Source: Apus apus (lineage: Eukaryota; Chordata; Aves; Apodiformes; Apodidae). From it: DNA of 64,000 nt. Location: positions 2,914,001-2,978,000 of the forward strand of contig NC_067294.1 of the NCBI RefSeq assembly GCF_020740795.1, read 5' to 3'. A program made the translations under genes and the position numbers. The notes beneath the pieces are model-generated. The model had not been told where the DNA came from. It did no database searches and saw only the letters and a program-made list of their open reading frames with translations. The first letter of the stretch is position 1. The number at the start of each line of letters is the position of its first letter. This document shows, in pieces, positions 13,601 to 22,600 of the stretch.

Positions 13601-15080
13601 AGTTCTGTGAACAGTGAGAAAAAGTTTATGTAAGAGCCTGAATAATTTTAGAAATTGCATCTTTTGTATACAACAAATCTGATATTTATGAGTCCTATAA
13701 CTAATTAGATTGAGTTGATGAAGCACATCCACTCTAAATCATTAAGAGATTTATTAGTAAATTATGCACTTGAAGTATGACTTCAACTAAAAGGATCCAG
13801 CTTCAGTGGTCAGTGTAATAGGTCCTGTCCTTATTTAACCTTCTGTTCTTGTGCCTGTCTCAATGCATCAAGATGTGAACTGCTGCTTTTTCTTCTTTCT
13901 TTTTCCTTTAGGGAGCTCTTAACATAAATGACAGAACTATACCTCAGCCACCCGTCCTCCAGCTGTCTGTGGAGAAGCTGAGCAGGGATGGTGCTTACCT
14001 AATGGATGCTGGCTCTGTAAGTTGCATAGTGGGAATTTTAAAATGTGTACAGATCTATTTGATGCCTTTTTTGAGAACTCAAAATGTGTAGGAGACTGCT
14101 GAGGTGTAGCTGTGCGTTGGATTAATGTTGTTGCTGGGTATCTTCCAGGTAATGTTTCTGTGGATTGGGAAGAACTGTGGGCAGAGCTTTATCAGCCAGG
14201 TCCTTGGAGTTCCAAATTATGGCTCAATACCCCAGAATATGGTACGTGCTTGCTTTGCTCTACACCAGTCCTACTGCCAAAACAGTATTTTCAAGAAACT
14301 GAAACACCACTCTTCAAATGTTAGCCCTCTAGTTGTATATCACAGAACATCTCTGGTTTTCCTTTATACCTAATTAGGACAGTTGGGCTATGTCAAGTGT
14401 TCCTTTTACTGTTGGTCTGAAAAATCCTCCTGTATGTATTAATGAGACCCTTTGCCTTTTAGACACATCTCCCAGAACTTGAAACTGCAGAATCTGCCAG
14501 AACAACAGCTTTCATTTCCTGGCTAAGGGAACAGAGACCTTTCTTTCCTATACTATATATAATCAAGTAAGTGGGTGTTTTAAGTATTGTGCTTCTTTAG
14601 GGACCTCTCAACAGCACATATTTGGATCTCATGTACTGAACTTCCTTAATGGGAGTTTTAACAATGGTGCATGCTGTGCATAACAGATTTGACAATGGAT
14701 TTGACTTGTTATGAATTGTATCTAGTCAGAATTTCCACAAACTAAAAAAACCCTAAATGTCAGAAAACAAGTTGGATAAATTAAGTAAACGCTGATAAGT
14801 GCCCTTAGTGTTGGGATTTTAATAACAAGAGCTATTTAAGATCCGCTTTTCCTGTGTCCTTAAGATCTTGAAATACCTTGCCACTTGACCTGTAACTTTT
14901 TGAATGTATTGCACTGTAGATCTTGGCAAATGTTTATTTCACTGACTTGTATTTTCATTTTTAAGGGATGAGAGTCCATTGAAAGCAAGTTTTCTGCAAA
15001 ACATGATTGAAGACAGAACAGAATCAGCCTTATCATACTATGAATTCCTCCTTCATATACAGCAGCAAGTGAATAAATGA
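1473..15080 (+). CDS. SEC24A: SEC24A, COPII coat cargo-selection subunit (3' 21 coding exons; 5' end outside window)
   Basis: SEC24A pairs with SEC23 in the inner COPII coat on ER exit sites and binds sorting signals of exported membrane proteins. Numbering from the first full codon in view, 904 residues can be read: a Pro/Gly/Gln-rich segment (1 to about 195), a zinc finger with Cys242, Cys245, Cys263 and Cys266, a trunk domain (about 310-555), a beta-sandwich (about 560-645), a helical domain (about 655-757) and a gelsolin-like fold (about 780-850). The C-terminus ends HIQQQVNK. All 21 exons join in phase with no internal stop. Domain limits come from known family proportions. The product matches SEC24A rather than SEC24B-D by my recall of the C-terminal sequence and by the CAMLG/DDX46 neighbourhood. 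About two 5' exons are missing. Confidence 0.96.
2596..2842 (+). repeat. CR1 LINE 3' fragment, sense orientation
   Basis: The sequence runs from gtgataggacaaggggcaat through ggctgcccagagaggttgtg to ggtcccttccaagccctgac, matching the end of the CR1 reverse transcriptase region and its 3'UTR. It lies in the SEC24A intron after the first visible exon. It is 5'-truncated and lacks the ATTCTATG terminal repeats. Confidence 0.85.
3376..3453 (+). CDS. SEC24A: SEC24A coding exon 2 of 21 in window
   Basis: This 78-base exon encodes GDATSAAS...EGGGLM. Both of its introns are phase 1, so skipping it would keep the frame. The donor is gtaagg and the acceptor aaatag. Confidence 0.92.
3772..3938 (+). CDS. 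SEC24A: SEC24A coding exon 3 of 21 in window
   Basis: The exon encodes [20 protein letters not shown] and a Pro/Gly/Tyr-rich run ending DGSKHLQQ. The acceptor is tgcctctag and the donor gtaaag. The exon ends in phase 0. Confidence 0.95.
4525..4697 (+). CDS. SEC24A: SEC24A coding exon 4 of 21 in window
   Basis: The exon encodes [20 protein letters not shown] through [10 protein letters not shown], the linker before the folded core. The donor is gtaaga, after two bases of a Glu codon completed by the next exon. Confidence 0.96.
5723..5825 (+). CDS. SEC24A: SEC24A coding exon 5 of 21 in window
   Basis: The exon encodes [20 protein letters not shown] and [14 protein letters not shown], the conserved start of the SEC23/SEC24 core just before the zinc finger. 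Donor gtatga, phase 0. Confidence 0.97.
6636..6762 (+). CDS. SEC24A: SEC24A coding exon 6 of 21: zinc finger
   Basis: The exon encodes [20 protein letters not shown] and then [11 protein letters not shown]. The two CxxC pairs (CRSC and CNLC, 18 residues between the inner Cys) form the zf-Sec23_Sec24 zinc site. Donor gtaggt. Confidence 0.98.
7110..7219 (+). CDS. SEC24A: SEC24A coding exon 7 of 21 in window
   Basis: The exon encodes [20 protein letters not shown] through the [12 protein letters not shown] motif that links the zinc finger to the trunk domain. Acceptor tgcacag, donor gtaagg. Confidence 0.97.
7609..7721 (+). CDS. SEC24A: SEC24A coding exon 8 of 21: trunk start
   Basis: The exon encodes [20 protein letters not shown], the first beta strand of the vWA-like trunk, with the FVFDVS motif common to the SEC23/SEC24 family. 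Donor gtaagt. Confidence 0.97.
8311..8429 (+). CDS. SEC24A: SEC24A coding exon 9 of 21: trunk
   Basis: The exon encodes [20 protein letters not shown] and then [11 protein letters not shown], core strands of the trunk domain. Acceptor tttttag, donor gtatgc. Confidence 0.97.
9051..9106 (+). CDS. SEC24A: SEC24A coding exon 10 of 21: trunk
   Basis: This short 56-base exon encodes [19 protein letters not shown]. It follows a long T-rich polypyrimidine tract ending ccttccag. Donor gtaaga. Confidence 0.96.
9416..9622 (+). CDS. SEC24A: SEC24A coding exon 11 of 21: trunk
   Basis: The exon encodes [20 protein letters not shown], the [20 protein letters not shown] strand-turn and a charged tail ending QRATAK. 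Exactly 69 codons with both introns in phase 0. Donor gtcaga is off-consensus. Confidence 0.97.
9862..9982 (+). CDS. SEC24A: SEC24A coding exon 12 of 21: trunk
   Basis: The exon encodes [20 protein letters not shown] and [20 protein letters not shown] of the trunk. Acceptor attaacag, donor gtaagt. Confidence 0.97.
10526..10684 (+). CDS. SEC24A: SEC24A coding exon 13 of 21: trunk to beta-sandwich
   Basis: The exon encodes [20 protein letters not shown] through [14 protein letters not shown], the trunk to beta-sandwich junction. The donor gtttga is weak, but the only in-phase solution joins this Gly codon to the next exon. Confidence 0.96.
11197..11370 (+). CDS. SEC24A: SEC24A coding exon 14 of 21: beta-sandwich
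   Basis: The exon encodes [20 protein letters not shown] and a segment ending [11 protein letters not shown], the beta-sandwich core. Donor gtaaga. A CR1-derived fragment begins about 15 bases downstream. Confidence 0.97.
11386..11515 (-). repeat. CR1 LINE 3' fragment, antisense to SEC24A
   Basis: It starts gatcacaaagtcacagaatc and continues through a diverged ggttggagaagacttttaag block and ccattaacctgactctacca. This is the reverse complement of a CR1 3' end, well diverged, in the intron directly after SEC24A exon 14 of the window. Confidence 0.7.
11873..11983 (+). CDS. SEC24A: SEC24A coding exon 15 of 21
   Basis: The exon encodes [20 protein letters not shown] and [13 protein letters not shown], the last beta-sandwich strands and first helix of the helical domain. 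Donor gtaagc. Confidence 0.97.
12364..12539 (+). CDS. SEC24A: SEC24A coding exon 16 of 21: helical domain
   Basis: The exon encodes [20 protein letters not shown] through [14 protein letters not shown], with the helical-domain hallmark [13 protein letters not shown]. The exon is clearly more GC-rich than its introns. Donor gtaaga. Confidence 0.98.
13117..13254 (+). CDS. SEC24A: SEC24A coding exon 17 of 21: helical domain
   Basis: The exon encodes [20 protein letters not shown] and [20 protein letters not shown]. 46 codons in phase 0. Donor gtgagt. Confidence 0.97.
13912..14016 (+). CDS. SEC24A: SEC24A coding exon 18 of 21: gelsolin-like domain start
   Basis: The exon encodes [20 protein letters not shown] and [12 protein letters not shown], which opens the C-terminal gelsolin-like domain. 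35 codons, phase 0, donor gtaagt. Confidence 0.97.
14149..14241 (+). CDS. SEC24A: SEC24A coding exon 19 of 21: gelsolin-like domain
   Basis: The exon encodes [20 protein letters not shown], including the WIG motif of the gelsolin-like fold. 31 codons, phase 0, donor gtacgt. Confidence 0.97.
14463..14566 (+). CDS. SEC24A: SEC24A coding exon 20 of 21: gelsolin-like domain
   Basis: The exon encodes [20 protein letters not shown] and [14 protein letters not shown], end of the gelsolin-like domain. Acceptor cttttag, donor gtaagt. Confidence 0.97.
14966..15080 (+). CDS. SEC24A: SEC24A last coding exon with stop codon
   Basis: The exon encodes [20 protein letters not shown] and a C-terminus ending [14 protein letters not shown], followed by TGA at 15078-15080. 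This is the conserved SEC24 C-terminus. Confidence 0.98.
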
Positions 15081-15404
15081 AACACTAGCCTTTGGCTCAC
15101 TTCTTTAAGGAAAGATTTTGCAGTAAAGAACAATTGTCCTTGTAATATCTTCATTAAATCTGTGGCCTGAGGCAGTTGATGAGAACTTCTCACTGTGATT
15201 TCAACAAACTAAAGCAAATAAAGGACCACATCTAAGAATCAAATGTGCAACTACATAATATTGTACCTTAAAAAAAAAGAAATCAAACTGTTGGAACTGG
15301 TTGAGCACCTTTAATTTGCTGCAAATCATGTTTTTACTGTTAGTAGTTGCAGCATGAAGTACATTTACAGAGGCAATACTGAAAAGGTGAAATACATTTT
15401 GTAA

Positions 15405-15410
15405 AATAAA
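15405..15410 (+). terminator. SEC24A: Proximal SEC24A polyadenylation signal AATAAA
   Basis: A canonical hexamer about 325 bases after the stop, followed by a GT-rich stretch and a long T-run, as expected of a cleavage site. Confidence 0.55.
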
Positions 15411-17966
15411 GAGTTCTTTGTTGTTCAAAATGTATATTTCTGTAACTCTGCTTTTTTTTTTTTTTTTTTGCTGCTAGATATAAAACCTCACAATACTGAT
15501 CATGATTTGCAGGGAAATTTTTTCTAAGTGCATCCAGTGATTACAGACAGCATCTCAGTGTTCAACCTAAGGCTTAAAGTAGCAATGAAACGACTGTTCA
15601 TTGTGAAACGAACAAATACCTATAATCCAGTGCTTGGATGGATTATGGCTAATAGGACTAAAGGTAAGCTTCACCTGGATGAGATGACTGAATCTGGTAA
15701 AGCTTTTAATAAGTCAGTATTCTAATTAAGAAAGAGTGGAGAGGAGTGGGCTTTCTATGAGACAAAAAGTCAGTGGCTGAGTGGGCAGCAAAAGCAGCCT
15801 TAGGTAGATGACAAGCTTTGTTTTTTCTCAGTAAAAGGAATAGTTTTTAATTTCAGCTTGTGAATGGTGTGGGAGGGGAAGGGCAAGGAGGGTTATCTCA
15901 GATTTTTTTCTTTATGCTTAATAGACTTTTGGCTCTTGTTTACATTAAATGAATGTCAGGCCCTTAAAATCTGGAGTTCCTGAGGCGAGTTTGTATGGTG
16001 GAACTTCAGGCTTAATGTTCTGAGACAAGGTTGACTATTCTGACATCAAAATTGGAAAAGAAATTACTTTTCCAAAGCAAAAAATATTGTATTGTGTTGG
16101 AAGATTTATAGTTTGAGACACGCTTGAAGTTTTCAATTATTATTTTTTACTGCAGCTGTGTAATGAGTCTAGGTCCACAGCCAGTGTGCACCAAATAAAG
16201 GCTTTACATATACTCTCAGATCCCTGCCAGAGCTACAGGTGGAACTTGACATTGAACTTGCAGTGAGAATTTATATGCAAAAATCATTTTCTAAAATTGT
16301 ATTGATAATTGTTCTGTTTCAGAGATCAAGCTGTCATTGATAGATACCAACATAAAGAGTATTTAAGTTACTGTGCCCGTGGGAGTGTTTCATACGGAAT
16401 AATCTTGGTTTGCTGTTGTGTTTGATAGTAGGAAATGTAAAGGTCTTGCAAAACTGCTTCTTGGGGCAAGTAACTTGAAGAAGTAAAACACTTCTAAGGG
16501 GTCAAAGGTACTGTGATTAGACTAGTTAACTTCCATTTTGTGATAGAAGTGTCACAGGACATCATGGGGCAATCATTTGCTGCCACCTGAGGTTGTAACT
16601 GCACGTGATTGTCAGGAGTTGCCTTATTTCAGGGGAGGAGTTTCTTTGGGGAAATGGTTCTTGTTGCTTGAGCACAAGAAGGTGAAGTTCAGAATAATGT
16701 CTAAAATAGCATGAGAAGACTTTTATGGAACCAATTGAAGCTTCCCTGTCTGCTCTCTCTGTAGCAAACAGGAGTATATTTTACTTGAACAGCTTTTCAG
16801 AGAATTGCACAGTTTCTAGTCATAGTGAAGAGGTTTCTTAAGTTTTGACAGTAATTTTTTTTTCCTCTTTAAATCATAAATTTAAATAAATAAATAAAAC
16901 TATGCACTTGCATAGGTTATGACTTAAACCTAGTATTTTGGGTATATTATCACCCAAATGTTGAAAATCATCCATCTAACAGCCCACCTTGGTTCTTGCT
17001 GTGACTGTGTTTTCCTACTATATCCCTTATTTTTTTTTAAGAATGTAAATGTTGGAGACGGGTTCATTGCTTTATGTACATCAGACTTAATGGCTCAAGA
17101 TGTCAGTTTTTCTGGCAATTAACAACTTTGAATTAGGGTCCCTAAGTTTTACAGAGCAAAAGATGATAAACAAGAATCAGATGAACCCTCTTGGAGTTCT
17201 CTTCACCACAGAAGAGATTCCTGTTCCGAGCTTTGTTAGTTTATCCCCTCGCAGTGGGGGAGGCCTGCTGGTTCACCTGGTATTGCCATGAGGGCAACAC
17301 AGGACAGATGAACACACAAACTCCCTAAAATGTGTCATTTTTACCTACAATTGAAAAATGAGGAGACTGAAGATGATCTGCAGAAATAGGCAAGAGTGGC
17401 TCTGGTATTTAGATCTCAGCCTGACAGCTCTACCACTGCAAATGTACTCTATTTTTCTAGTTGAAAACTTTTTTGTTTTAAACTATTTCTGTATTTGACA
17501 CGTTAGTGTTCAGCCAACATTGTTACCATCCATTTTACTTTGCTTTCATTATTGTTTTTAATTTAATATATAGTCTAAGTCCACATAGACTGTGTTGCAA
17601 TAACTAGAATGATTCACTTTTATTTAGAATTAATTTCTTAACAGAATTTAATAAATGGCTGTTAAATAAGGGACCATTAAATGTGATTTTAAGGTTCTGT
17701 TTACTATTATGGATGTAATCCTTATAGTAAATTTAATTTTGTAAAGTAGTGTATAATATTGTAATATTAAATCTTTTTTTTCTGAACTCAAACATTTGAT
17801 CTTCAGTATGAAGTTATAAATCTTCCCCCTTCTGAATCTGAGACAGGATTTACTTGTCCTCCTTTTTACAGTTTGTAATTTTCACTGTTTTATTCCTGTA
17901 AAAAGTCATTTGTAACACATGCAAATGCTTATTTTATCTGTGCTAATTTATCAGATTTGGCTACTC

Positions 17967-17972
17967 AATAAA
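17967..17972 (+). terminator. SEC24A: Distal SEC24A polyadenylation signal AATAAA
   Basis: This is the last canonical hexamer before the SEC24A-CAMLG intergenic segment. Use is inferred from position only. Confidence 0.5.
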
Positions 17973-17990
17973 ATTAATTGAAAGAACTCA

Positions 17991-19130
17991 TACAAGTCCA
18001 TCAGTCCTTTCTTATAGATAAAAATAGAATCATGTATTTGATCAAATGAGATAGGTAGCATGTACCAACAAGTGATGACTTTTGCTTTTAGCTAGAATGT
18101 AATATTTAGGTGATGCAAACTGAGAGGGAATTTGAGAAAATTAGCTGCAGCTGACTCAAACTTTTCTTCTGTCCCTGGCAGTTTTTGTCCCTCCAGAGCA
18201 TTTCTGTCAGTCAGCACTGCTGGTCAGTGCTGTGCCCCTCTGGCTGGAAGCTGGTCTCAAGAGCCAGCTGACACTGATGGTGGAAATTCAGCCTTCAGCA
18301 GTGTTCCCCAGATGGTGATCAATTTTATTGTAGTTAATCCTGTTTCAACACCTTGTTGTGATAAGTCATTCCATCTTGTGCTTGTGAATTTTTTATGAGC
18401 TGTCATCGCTGCTGCTTCTGGTTCATTGCATGTAAGTTAATGCATGAGTTTGGTGCTTTGACCTCTGCATTGAACAGTTTTTGAGTACAGAATTCTGTCA
18501 TTCTCTAAATCACTTAGTATTGTAGACATACTAATTGGACTTGCCAGCACAAAGCTTTTTCCCCTGTACATGTAACAATCCATCCTGCTGCTGCTGAATT
18601 TCACCCCTCCAGCTGTGGCTCTGCATTCAACATGCAGCCATCCTTAGCACTGGTCTTTGAAATTCCAAGTACAGGATCTTGCAGTAAAACCCTGCCTGTC
18701 ATGAAGTGCCTGTGGTGCAGTCTGTGTTACGGGGCCCAAGTCATTCAGTGTCAAGGATGTGGAAGGTAATTAGTTGGAAGTGCTGATGGAAAACATACAC
18801 GTCACTGTCTGAATTTGCTTTGGCTTTCAGGTACTTTTGCCTGGGAATGCTCAGGAAGAGAAGAACCCCGGGGCCTGGTTCTACCACTTTTTATCACCCC
18901 GGCAGGTGTGATGGACTCTGCAGGTTAAACGTGGGGGCTGGAAATGAAACCCCTTGTGAACCGAGACCAGTGAACAGCCCTGATGTCCTGCTTCCGTGTG
19001 CTCCCGGCTTTAACTGTTGCAGTCAGAGCGTTAAGTCAATACTATTTTGCCTAGAAACACCAACCTCCAGTTGCGCTAATACTGTTTCTGTGCAGAGTGC
19101 TGCTTTCGGCTACTGACACCAGCGCGTTCA
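17991..19130. other. Intergenic region SEC24A-CAMLG
   Basis: About 1.1 kb of non-repetitive sequence between the distal SEC24A polyadenylation signal and the CAMLG CpG island. GC content rises toward the right. No convincing exon, CR1 copy or RNA gene was recognised. Only short open frames without family resemblance are present. Confidence 0.6.
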
Positions 19131-19210
19131 GCAAGGGAAGGAAGGAGCCGCCCGGCGCTCTCACCTGGCTGCTGCTCCGCTCCTCGGACCGGCCCGGCCC
19201 CCGCCCGCCG

Positions 19211-19255
19211 CTCCCCTCAGGGCCGCTCCCCTCAGGGCCGCTCCCCTCAGGGCCG
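19211..19255. repeat. Three tandem copies of a 15-base unit in the CAMLG promoter
   Basis: The unit CTCCCCTCAGGGCCG is repeated three times without mismatch at 19211, 19226 and 19241, then breaks off in CTCCC. A short GC-rich minisatellite likely to vary in length. Confidence 0.9.
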
Positions 19256-19298
19256 CTCCCGCCGCCTCCGCGCTCCCTGCCTTCCCGCCTTCGCCCCG

Positions 19299-19306
19299 TG
19301 ACGTCA
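19299..19306. promoter_or_regulatory. CAMLG: CRE palindrome TGACGTCA
   Basis: A perfect 8-base CREB/ATF site about 170 bases upstream of the CAMLG start codon, directly followed by CTTCC. Confidence 0.6.
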
Positions 19307-19381
19307 CTTCCCCCTCCGGCGCGGCCATCTTCAGTGCGGGCGCGGGGCCGCCCCTCCCGCTGCTTGTTGCCCTTACTCGAG

Positions 19382-19582
19382 ATGGCGGCCCGCGCTTCAG
19401 CGCCCGGAGGCGGGCGGGCCGGCGCCTGCGCGCTGGGCGTGCGGCGGGGCCGTGCGGCGCGGCCTGCGGCGGCGGGATGGAGCGCGGCGGCGGGGCGGCA
19501 CACACCCCCCCGGCCCCGCCGGGCCCCGCCGGCCTCTCGGCCTCCCAGCGCCGAGCCGAGCTGCGGCGGAGGAAGCTGCTGA
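19382..19582 (+). other. CAMLG: Upstream ORF overlapping the CAMLG start
   Basis: An ATG with G at -3 and G at +4, inside a YY1/TISU-like ATGGCGGCC, opens a 66-codon frame that is out of frame with CAMLG and ends TGA at 19580-19582, 106 bases into the main coding sequence. Whether it is in the mRNA depends on the unmapped transcription start. The encoded peptide is Arg/Ala/Gly-rich and resembles nothing known to me. Confidence 0.5.
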
Positions 19583-19642
19583 TGAACTCGGAGGAGCGGA
19601 TCAACCGCATCATGGGCTTCCACCGGCCCGCGGCGGGCAAGG
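19477..19642 (+). CDS. CAMLG: CAMLG coding exon 1
   Basis: The exon encodes [19 protein letters not shown], the conserved [17 protein letters not shown] block and [15 protein letters not shown]. It lies in the CpG island. Donor gtgagc, phase 1. Confidence 0.96.
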
Positions 19643-22600
19643 GTGAGCCCCGCGGCGAGCGGCGGCGCCGGGCGGGCTGGCGGGAACGCGCGGCTGCGGC
19701 CTGCTCTTCCTGCTCCTGCTGCTCCTGCTGCTCCTCCTGCTCCTGCTGCTCCTGCTCCTCCTGCTCCCGCTCCCCGCAGCCGCGGCGGGACGCGCGGGCT
19801 CCCGGCGGGTGCGGTTGGGCCCCGCAGGGCCTTCCCTCGGGGTCGTGATGCCTTGAGGCAAGCACGGCCTTCTCTGACCCTGGGGAGAGCCCGGGTGACA
19901 TCCCTGTGTCACCCGCCAGGGCTGTGCCCCGGCGGGGTCGTGGGCCTCTCGGTTTCTCACACAGCGAGCGGACAAGCTGCCATTTCGCCTCGAGTCGTTT
20001 TTCTAGGCTGAAGAAACAATCCAGCCTCCACTGCGTTTTCATTCAGTCACTGCTTGGTTTCCTAGCTATATTTTTAATCTCTTTTTTTTTTTTTAATGTC
20101 GGAGTGTTCTCATGTTTGGATAATAACCAGTCATTGGATGTTTGGGGTTGGCATGCAGAGTTTTGTTGCAGGTTGGCAGGTAGGTGATTTTCTGAGGTAC
20201 TCCAAGGAGGCATCAAGTTCTCGGGTTTCAGTTTACGAGGATGCCCTTAGGCCCTGAATCAGGCTGCTTTGCTATGGAAAGATATTCCTTAAGTGTTGGT
20301 TCTTCCTCCCCGGTAGGACCAGACCTGTTCTGCATGCCTCTGGGTTTGGTTTGTGTTCTCTGGCATCACCTGCATCACTGTGAGGTGGGGTCACCCTTCA
20401 GGTTTAACACGGAGCAGGATGACACTCTGCCTCTGAGAACAAAGAATAAGGCAAAGTACTTTCTGTTGCCTGCTCATTTGTCATCCTTAATGTTCCTCCT
20501 GTGTGATTCACTGCCTCAAATGTTTTCATTGCTCTGTTGCTGACTGACAGTTTCAGCTCCAGCCTGGGCTGCTCTGCTGTCTTGTGTCTGCACAGTACCC
20601 CGAGTGCCCTGCAATGCAGAGTGTGTCATACAGGTTGGGTTCTTTGTAGGCTGGTGGAGGGAGCCAGGAGTGTGCTGAGCCCAGTTGTGTAAAATCACAG
20701 TGTTGTGAAGCTGATGAGTGTTTTCAGGCCGGTCCATGCTGTGCTTTTTTTCTTTTTGTTCTCATCTTTGTGGTGTAACCTAAGACTGAGTGTAAAGCTC
20801 TCCTTTGATAGACCAGCAGGCTTTGTATCAGCTGACCCCACTTCTTTTGAAAATGGGGTTGCTTGTATGCAGGTATGTCCAGTGGCTTTGTGATTATTAA
20901 TTAGCACATTCATTAATCATAAATCTGTCCTTTCACTTTGAAAGTGGAGACATCAATCCAGGGGCCCAATCCAGCATGGCTTACATGTTGTTCCACATAT
21001 TTGGTGTGTGTAACTCCGTTATTTTTGTTTCTCTTCTTTAGATGATGAAAGTCACACAGAATCAAGGCTTCAGCACGAACAAGATAAATCAAACTCCCTT
21101 CCTGTTCCTTCAGTTTCCAAGCGAATCGTGCTTGGGGATTCTGTCTGCAGCGTGGCAGGCACAGCTGACCATGGCAGCATGGTAGACCTCAAAGGGGACA
21201 AGGACTTGTTCAGCAAAGCTCCAGAGCTTCTCAGTGAGGGCACAAGTGAGCTCCGTCACCGTGCCAGAGGGGACCTGCCATCTGAAGGTGCTCCACGGCC
21301 ACCTAGACATGGATTAGAGCAGTACTTGTCCAGATTTGACGAAGCTCTGAAGTTGAGGAACCAACTGATGAATGAGAAGCCAAGCCAAGAGAATGGGAAT
21401 GCAGTGGAGGAGTTTGACTCTTTCCGCATTTTTAGATTGGTGGGATGTGCTCTGCTGGCCGTCGCAGTCAGGGCTTTTGTGTGCAAGTACCTGGTGAGTC
21501 CAGGGGAGCAAGCAATCCTATTCTGTTCTGCTAGCTTACTGCAAACTTACTGTAAAAATACCCTTTATCTGGGGCTGAAGTCTACCAGTAGAGACTGAGC
21601 TGGGAACTTCAGGCACTCTTTACATTTCCAACAAGTGTATGACACAGTGTTTGAGGAGCAGGAACACTGGAATAGTTCTTGCAGCTTAAGTTCCCTGCAA
21701 GTTTATTCCCATCTTTGTGAGCATGAGTCATCTGCTCTTCTAGTTTGAAGTCTACAAAAGAATAATAGAGTAAAAATGGCAATAGTTGTCCAAGAAAAGC
21801 AGATCCTACTAACTTATCTGTCTTCTGAAACAGTACTCCAGGTGTCTGGCAGTACTTTGCACAGAGGTGTGTGGCTGGTGCAGCCTCTGTCACCTCCTGT
21901 GTCCCTGGGCTCATTTTGACACTGCTGTACTCTTCTGCAATGTCAGGTTTTTAGGCTCAAAGAAAATGAGGCAAAATCGTAGTTTTGACATGGAACTTCT
22001 CTACTTAGCTTTGTAGTATTCAAGAATACTGTTGCTGTTGTCCACATGCTATTTTTTTACCTACCTAATTTGTCACTTGGGAAACATTAAATTTCTGTGT
22101 TTTCTTAGTTACTACTTCTGACCAAGTTAATTTTTGTATATTCTTTTCTGTTCCTTCAGTCAATATTTGCACCATTTCTTACTTTACAACTTGCTTACAT
22201 GGGACTGTCCAAGTACTTTCCAAAGGTAACGTATATATTTTTTTTTTCACAATTAGATTAATTTGAAGTGTTTTAAATTTAAGCTTGTGCCTAGATTCTG
22301 TTGTTTTAGGACCAATGCATGTGAAGTATTCTTCCCTTGTTTTCAACTGTAGAATTGAGAGTTACCAAGTGCTGATAGTTTATACTAGTTTTTAATCTCT
22401 CTGGCTTAGTCCAAATCTTAAAGTGGCTGTGAAAATGTGGACTAGCAACTTCCTTACCTGCAGCCTAATTAAAAGCATCTGACTAGGAAAGCCAGGTAAT
22501 TCTTTCCTGTCTGTAGGAAAGTTTTCCATTTCTCCTAGGCTGTGCTTTTCTGTGGTTACTGTTTGCTCTCTCAAGAGCTGGTTTGCATGGGATACCTGGA

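Larger units (their letters stand above)
15081..17990 (+). other. SEC24A: SEC24A 3' untranslated region (proposed, alternative lengths)
   Basis: AT-rich sequence without coding signal follows the stop codon. AATAAA hexamers at 15405-15410, 16194-16199 and 17967-17972 are possible cleavage signals. The first is followed by a long T-run (about 15451-15469) and would give a short 3'UTR; the last would give one of about 2.9 kb. An (AAAT)n stretch lies near 16882-16900. The far end is inferred from the last hexamer before the next CpG island. Confidence 0.6.
19130..19860 (+). promoter_or_regulatory. CAMLG: CAMLG CpG-island promoter
   Basis: GC content and CpG density rise sharply here and cover CAMLG exon 1. 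Visible sites include a palindromic CRE TGACGTCA (19299-19306) next to CACTTCC (an ETS site on the other strand), an inverted YY1 core GCCATCTT (19324-19331) and a direct YY1/TISU-like GATGGCGGC (19381-19389). No TATA box is visible, as in dispersed housekeeping promoters. The transcription start cannot be placed from sequence. Confidence 0.8.

Noticed and set aside
19051-20042. 293-codon minus-strand frame opposite CAMLG exon 1
   Set aside because: It is the antisense shadow of a GC-rich exon and of the CTG/CTC tract (which reads as Glu/Gln runs). No family resemblance.
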